This document shows, one piece after another, positions 62,164 through 64,000 of a stretch of DNA of 64,000 nt. The stretch comes from Allobranchiibius sp. CTAmp26. Lineage in GTDB: Bacteria > Actinomycetota > Actinomycetes > Actinomycetales > Dermatophilaceae. The position numbers and the translations under genes are program-made. Positions within the stretch are counted from its first letter, which is position 1. Each line of letters begins with the position of its first letter. The notes below the pieces were generated by a model. The model did no database searches. It worked only from the letters and a program-made list of their open reading frames with translations, and had not been told where the DNA came from. The stretch is from NCBI RefSeq assembly GCF_017565405.1, contig NZ_JAGEKR010000017.1, positions 123,084 through 187,083 on the forward strand, read 5' to 3'.

Positions 62164-64000
62164 TCAGCCCCTCGGCCGACCTCGGTAAGGCCCGTCGTTA
62201 CGACGACCGGAGCCGCCACCGGGGCCGCCTCGGTAGTTGCCCGGACGCCCGCTGCCGCCACGGCTGGGACCGCCTCGGCCGCCGCCGCCACGCCCCGGCT
62301 CGCGCTTGGGGGTGAGGATGCGGTGCAGGTCCTGGTCGGAGATGGCGCGCTCCTGCGGGGTGCGCCCACCGGTCGCCCGGATGACCTCGTCTCCCGGACG
62401 GGCACGCTGCAGACCCGACTCCACACCCGCCTGCTCCAGCAGGCGGGTGACGGCCTTGCGCTGGTGCGGCAGGGCGAGGGTGACGACGGTGCCGGCCTCG
62501 CCCGCACGCGCCGTACGTCCGGCCCGGTGCAGGTAGTCCTTGTGGTCGGCGGGCGGGTCGACCTGCAGCACCACACCGACGTCGTCGACGTGGATGCCGC
62601 GCGCGGCGACGTCCGTCGCGACGAGGACGGGGATGCGGCCGTCCTTGAACGCGCTGAGGACCTTGTTGCGCTGACCCTGGTTCAGACCGCCGTGCAGTGC
62701 GGCGGCCAGGACGCCCTGCTCGCGCAGCTCGCTCGCGATGCGGTCGGCGCCGAGCTTGGTGCGGGAGAACACCACGGTGCGACCTTCGCGGTTGGCGACC
62801 TCGGCCGTGACGATCTTCTTGTCGCGCGGCTCGATGAGCAGCGCGTGGTGCGCCATGTTGGAGATGCTCACCGTGCCGTCGTCAGTGGAGTGGGTGACCG
62901 GGTCGATCAGGTAGCGGTCGACGACGGTGTCGATGCCGCGGTCCAAGGTCGCGGAGAAGAGCAGCCGCTGACCGCCGGCGGGGACGCCGTCCAGGATCGT
63001 GGTGATGTCCTCCAGGAATCCCATCTCGGCCATGTGGTCGGCCTCGTCCAGCACCGCGATCTCGACCCGGGACAGGTCGGCCGCGCCGCGGTCGATGAGG
63101 TCCATCAGGCGACCGGGGGTCGCGATCAGCAGGTCGACGCCACGCGCCAATGCCTGCAGCTGCGGCTCGTAGGGCATGCCACCAGCCACGAGCTTGTGGT
63201 GCAGCCCGATGGCGTGCACCAGCGGTTGCAGCGCGTCGCTCACCTGCATCGCGAGCTCACGGGTCGGCACCAGCACGATCGCGCGGGGGCACTGCGGACG
63301 CGCCTTGCCTCCCTGGGCGAGTCGGGTCAGGGCCGGCAGGCCGAAGGCCAGCGTCTTGCCCGAACCGGTGCGGCCGCGGCCGAGCACGTCGCGCCCAGCG
63401 AGCGCGTCCGGGATCGTGGCCTCCTGGATCGGGAACGGCGTGGTGATGCCGTCGCGGGCCAGCCGGCGGACGAGCGGCTCGGGCAGGCCCAGCGCCTCGA
63501 ACCCGTTGGGGGCGTCGGACGTCTGCACCGCCGGCGTCTCGGGAGCCGCCGGGGCGGTGTCGATGGGGGCGATCTGCTGGGTCACGTCTGAATCTGCCTT
63601 CGGCTCTGAGCGGTGGTCGGTGCGTGGGTAGGTGCGCTCATCGCTGCGCGGGCGGCTGGACCGGTGCTCGTCGCGGGGCCCGCGGTTGTAACTCGGACGG
63701 TCCTCGCGGTCGCCGGATGAGCGGCGCTCACCGCGATCGTCGCGGTTGTAGCTGGGCCGGTCACTGCGATTGCTCGGCGTCCGGCGCTCGCCGCGGTCGG
63801 CACGGTCGGCACGGTTGTACGACGGGCGGTCATCCCGGTTGCCATACGAACGGGGCTCGCTGCGGTCGCTGCGGTTGTCCCGGTTGTAGCCGGGCCGGTC
63901 GTCCCGGTTGCTCGGGGTGCGGCGCTCGCCGCCGCGGTCGTCGCGCTTGTAGCTGGGCCGATCGTCGCGGTTGCCGTAGGAACGGGGCTCGCTGCGGTCG
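62164..64000 (-). CDS. DEAD-box RNA helicase with long RD-rich N-terminal repeats, partial
   Basis: The frame runs open from the stop to the window edge, giving at least 611 residues. The helicase core begins near 63500: Q motif-like FPIQEATIP, Walker A GRGRTGSGKT, DEAD as VLDEADHM, SATL, and VATDVAARGIHVD with HRAGRTARAG. The C-terminal tail is Arg/Gly-rich (RGGGGRGGPSRGG). A GTG at 63583-63585 would make a 473-residue protein, but upstream of it the same frame continues for 138 codons without a stop as repeated RDDRPSYNRDDRGERRTPSN-like units. No in-frame start is found there, so the real start lies outside the window. It likely unwinds structured RNA. Confidence 0.85.
   Translation of the reverse strand, partial: DRSEPRSYGNRDDRPSYKRDDRGGERRTPSNRDDRPGYNRDNRSDRSEPRSYGNRDDRPSYNRADRADRGERRTPSNRSDRPSYNRDDRGERRSSGDREDRPSYNRGPRDEHRSSRPRSDERTYPRTDHRSEPKADSDVTQQIAPIDTAPAAPETPAVQTSDAPNGFEALGLPEPLVRRLARDGITTPFPIQEATIPDALAGRDVLGRGRTGSGKTLAFGLPALTRLAQGGKARPQCPRAIVLVPTRELAMQVSDALQPLVHAIGLHHKLVAGGMPYEPQLQALARGVDLLIATPGRLMDLIDRGAADLSRVEIAVLDEADHMAEMGFLEDITTILDGVPAGGQRLLFSATLDRGIDTVVDRYLIDPVTHSTDDGTVSISNMAHHALLIEPRDKKIVTAEVANREGRTVVFSRTKLGADRIASELREQGVLAAALHGGLNQGQRNKVLSAFKDGRIPVLVATDVAARGIHVDDVGVVLQVDPPADHKDYLHRAGRTARAGEAGTVVTLALPHQRKAVTRLLEQAGVESGLQRARPGDEVIRATGGRTPQERAISDQDLHRILTPKREPGRGGGGRGGPSRGGSGRPGNYRGGPGGGSGRRNDGPYRGRPRG
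63586..64000 (-). repeat. Repeats encoding an RD-rich extension of the helicase
   Basis: Read on the minus strand, related units of about 75 bases encode SYGNRDDRPSYNRDDRGER and TPSN blocks. The units are degenerate at the DNA level but conserved as protein, indicating selection on amino-acid sequence. Confidence 0.75.

Noticed and set aside
63586..64000. Regularly spaced repeats that could suggest a CRISPR array
   Set aside because: Units are not identical and have no unique spacers. They translate as a continuous RD-rich protein in the helicase frame.

Overview
The window is very GC-rich, with gene families typical of Actinobacteria. They include an IclR regulator of the NdgR type divergent from leuCD, a HU protein with a Lys/Ala/Thr tail, DUF3039, DUF3515, DUF2017 and DUF177 proteins, F420-biosynthesis CofC, a mycothiol-type DinB-like protein and DUF222-HNH proteins. 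GTG starts are frequent and many genes overlap as ATGA, GTGA or TGATG. The best guess is a member of the Micrococcales, possibly near Dermacoccaceae or Intrasporangiaceae; the family is inference only. No rRNA, CRISPR array, prophage, transposase or replication origin was seen, and no gene-free stretch exceeds 300 bases (the longest is 274 bases between hup and leuD).

Layout. 0-1.8 kb: a GH15 glucosidase cut by the window edge and an SDR dehydrogenase. 1.9-5.3 kb: a small accessory cluster with an HTH regulator carrying an SH3-like tail, a secreted triple-SH3 NlpC/P60 hydrolase and two small exported Cys-containing proteins. 5.4-6.6 kb: the first of two DUF222-HNH genes; the second is at 35.9 kb. 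6.7-8.5 kb: DUF1737, rhodanese and metZ, a sulfur group. 8.5-17.2 kb: smc and ftsY on the minus strand, with a glycosyltransferase-like gene overlapping ftsY and a serine hydrolase between the two. 17.4-22.2 kb: a LuxR-type large ATP-binding regulator followed by a secreted PNGase A-like protein. 22.3-32.4 kb: a long minus-strand housekeeping run, in transcription order DAK-family kinase, recG, rsmD, coaD, DUF177, rpmF, rnc, mutM, M3 peptidase and map; rpmB is divergent. 32.9-37.2 kb: an epimerase, a pirin-acetyltransferase fusion, a DinB-like protein and the intact DUF222-HNH gene. 37.2-44.5 kb: thiL, an Lrp-type RAM protein, DUF3515, ddl, a trans-sulfuration enzyme, gpsA, plsC, cofC and hup. 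44.8-51.5 kb: leuD, leuC, ndgR, a DUF4188/MerR divergent pair, tRNA-Glu and tRNA-Gln, and gltX. 51.5-54.3 kb: DUF2017-clpS and pncB-pncA. 54.3-64 kb: stress and membrane proteins, PadR, two helicases, a PRC-barrel/DUF2382 protein, DUF3039 and YqgE.

The housekeeping order matches conserved actinobacterial blocks (rpmB-DAK-recG-rsmD-coaD-rpmF-rnc-mutM-smc-ftsY and cofC-plsC-gpsA-ddl-DUF3515-thiL). Here they are split by accessory inserts at 17.2-25.1 kb and 32.9-37.2 kb.

Most distinctive are the cytoplasmic HTH regulator whose C-terminus resembles the SH3-like modules of the exported hydrolase beside it; a concentric 46-bp palindrome between divergent DUF4188 and MerR genes; a bacterial PNGase A homologue behind a LuxR-type regulator with an 11-bp inverted repeat between them; a DUF222-HNH copy that has lost exactly 120 bp; and an RD-rich repetitive extension on a DEAD-box helicase that leaves the window.
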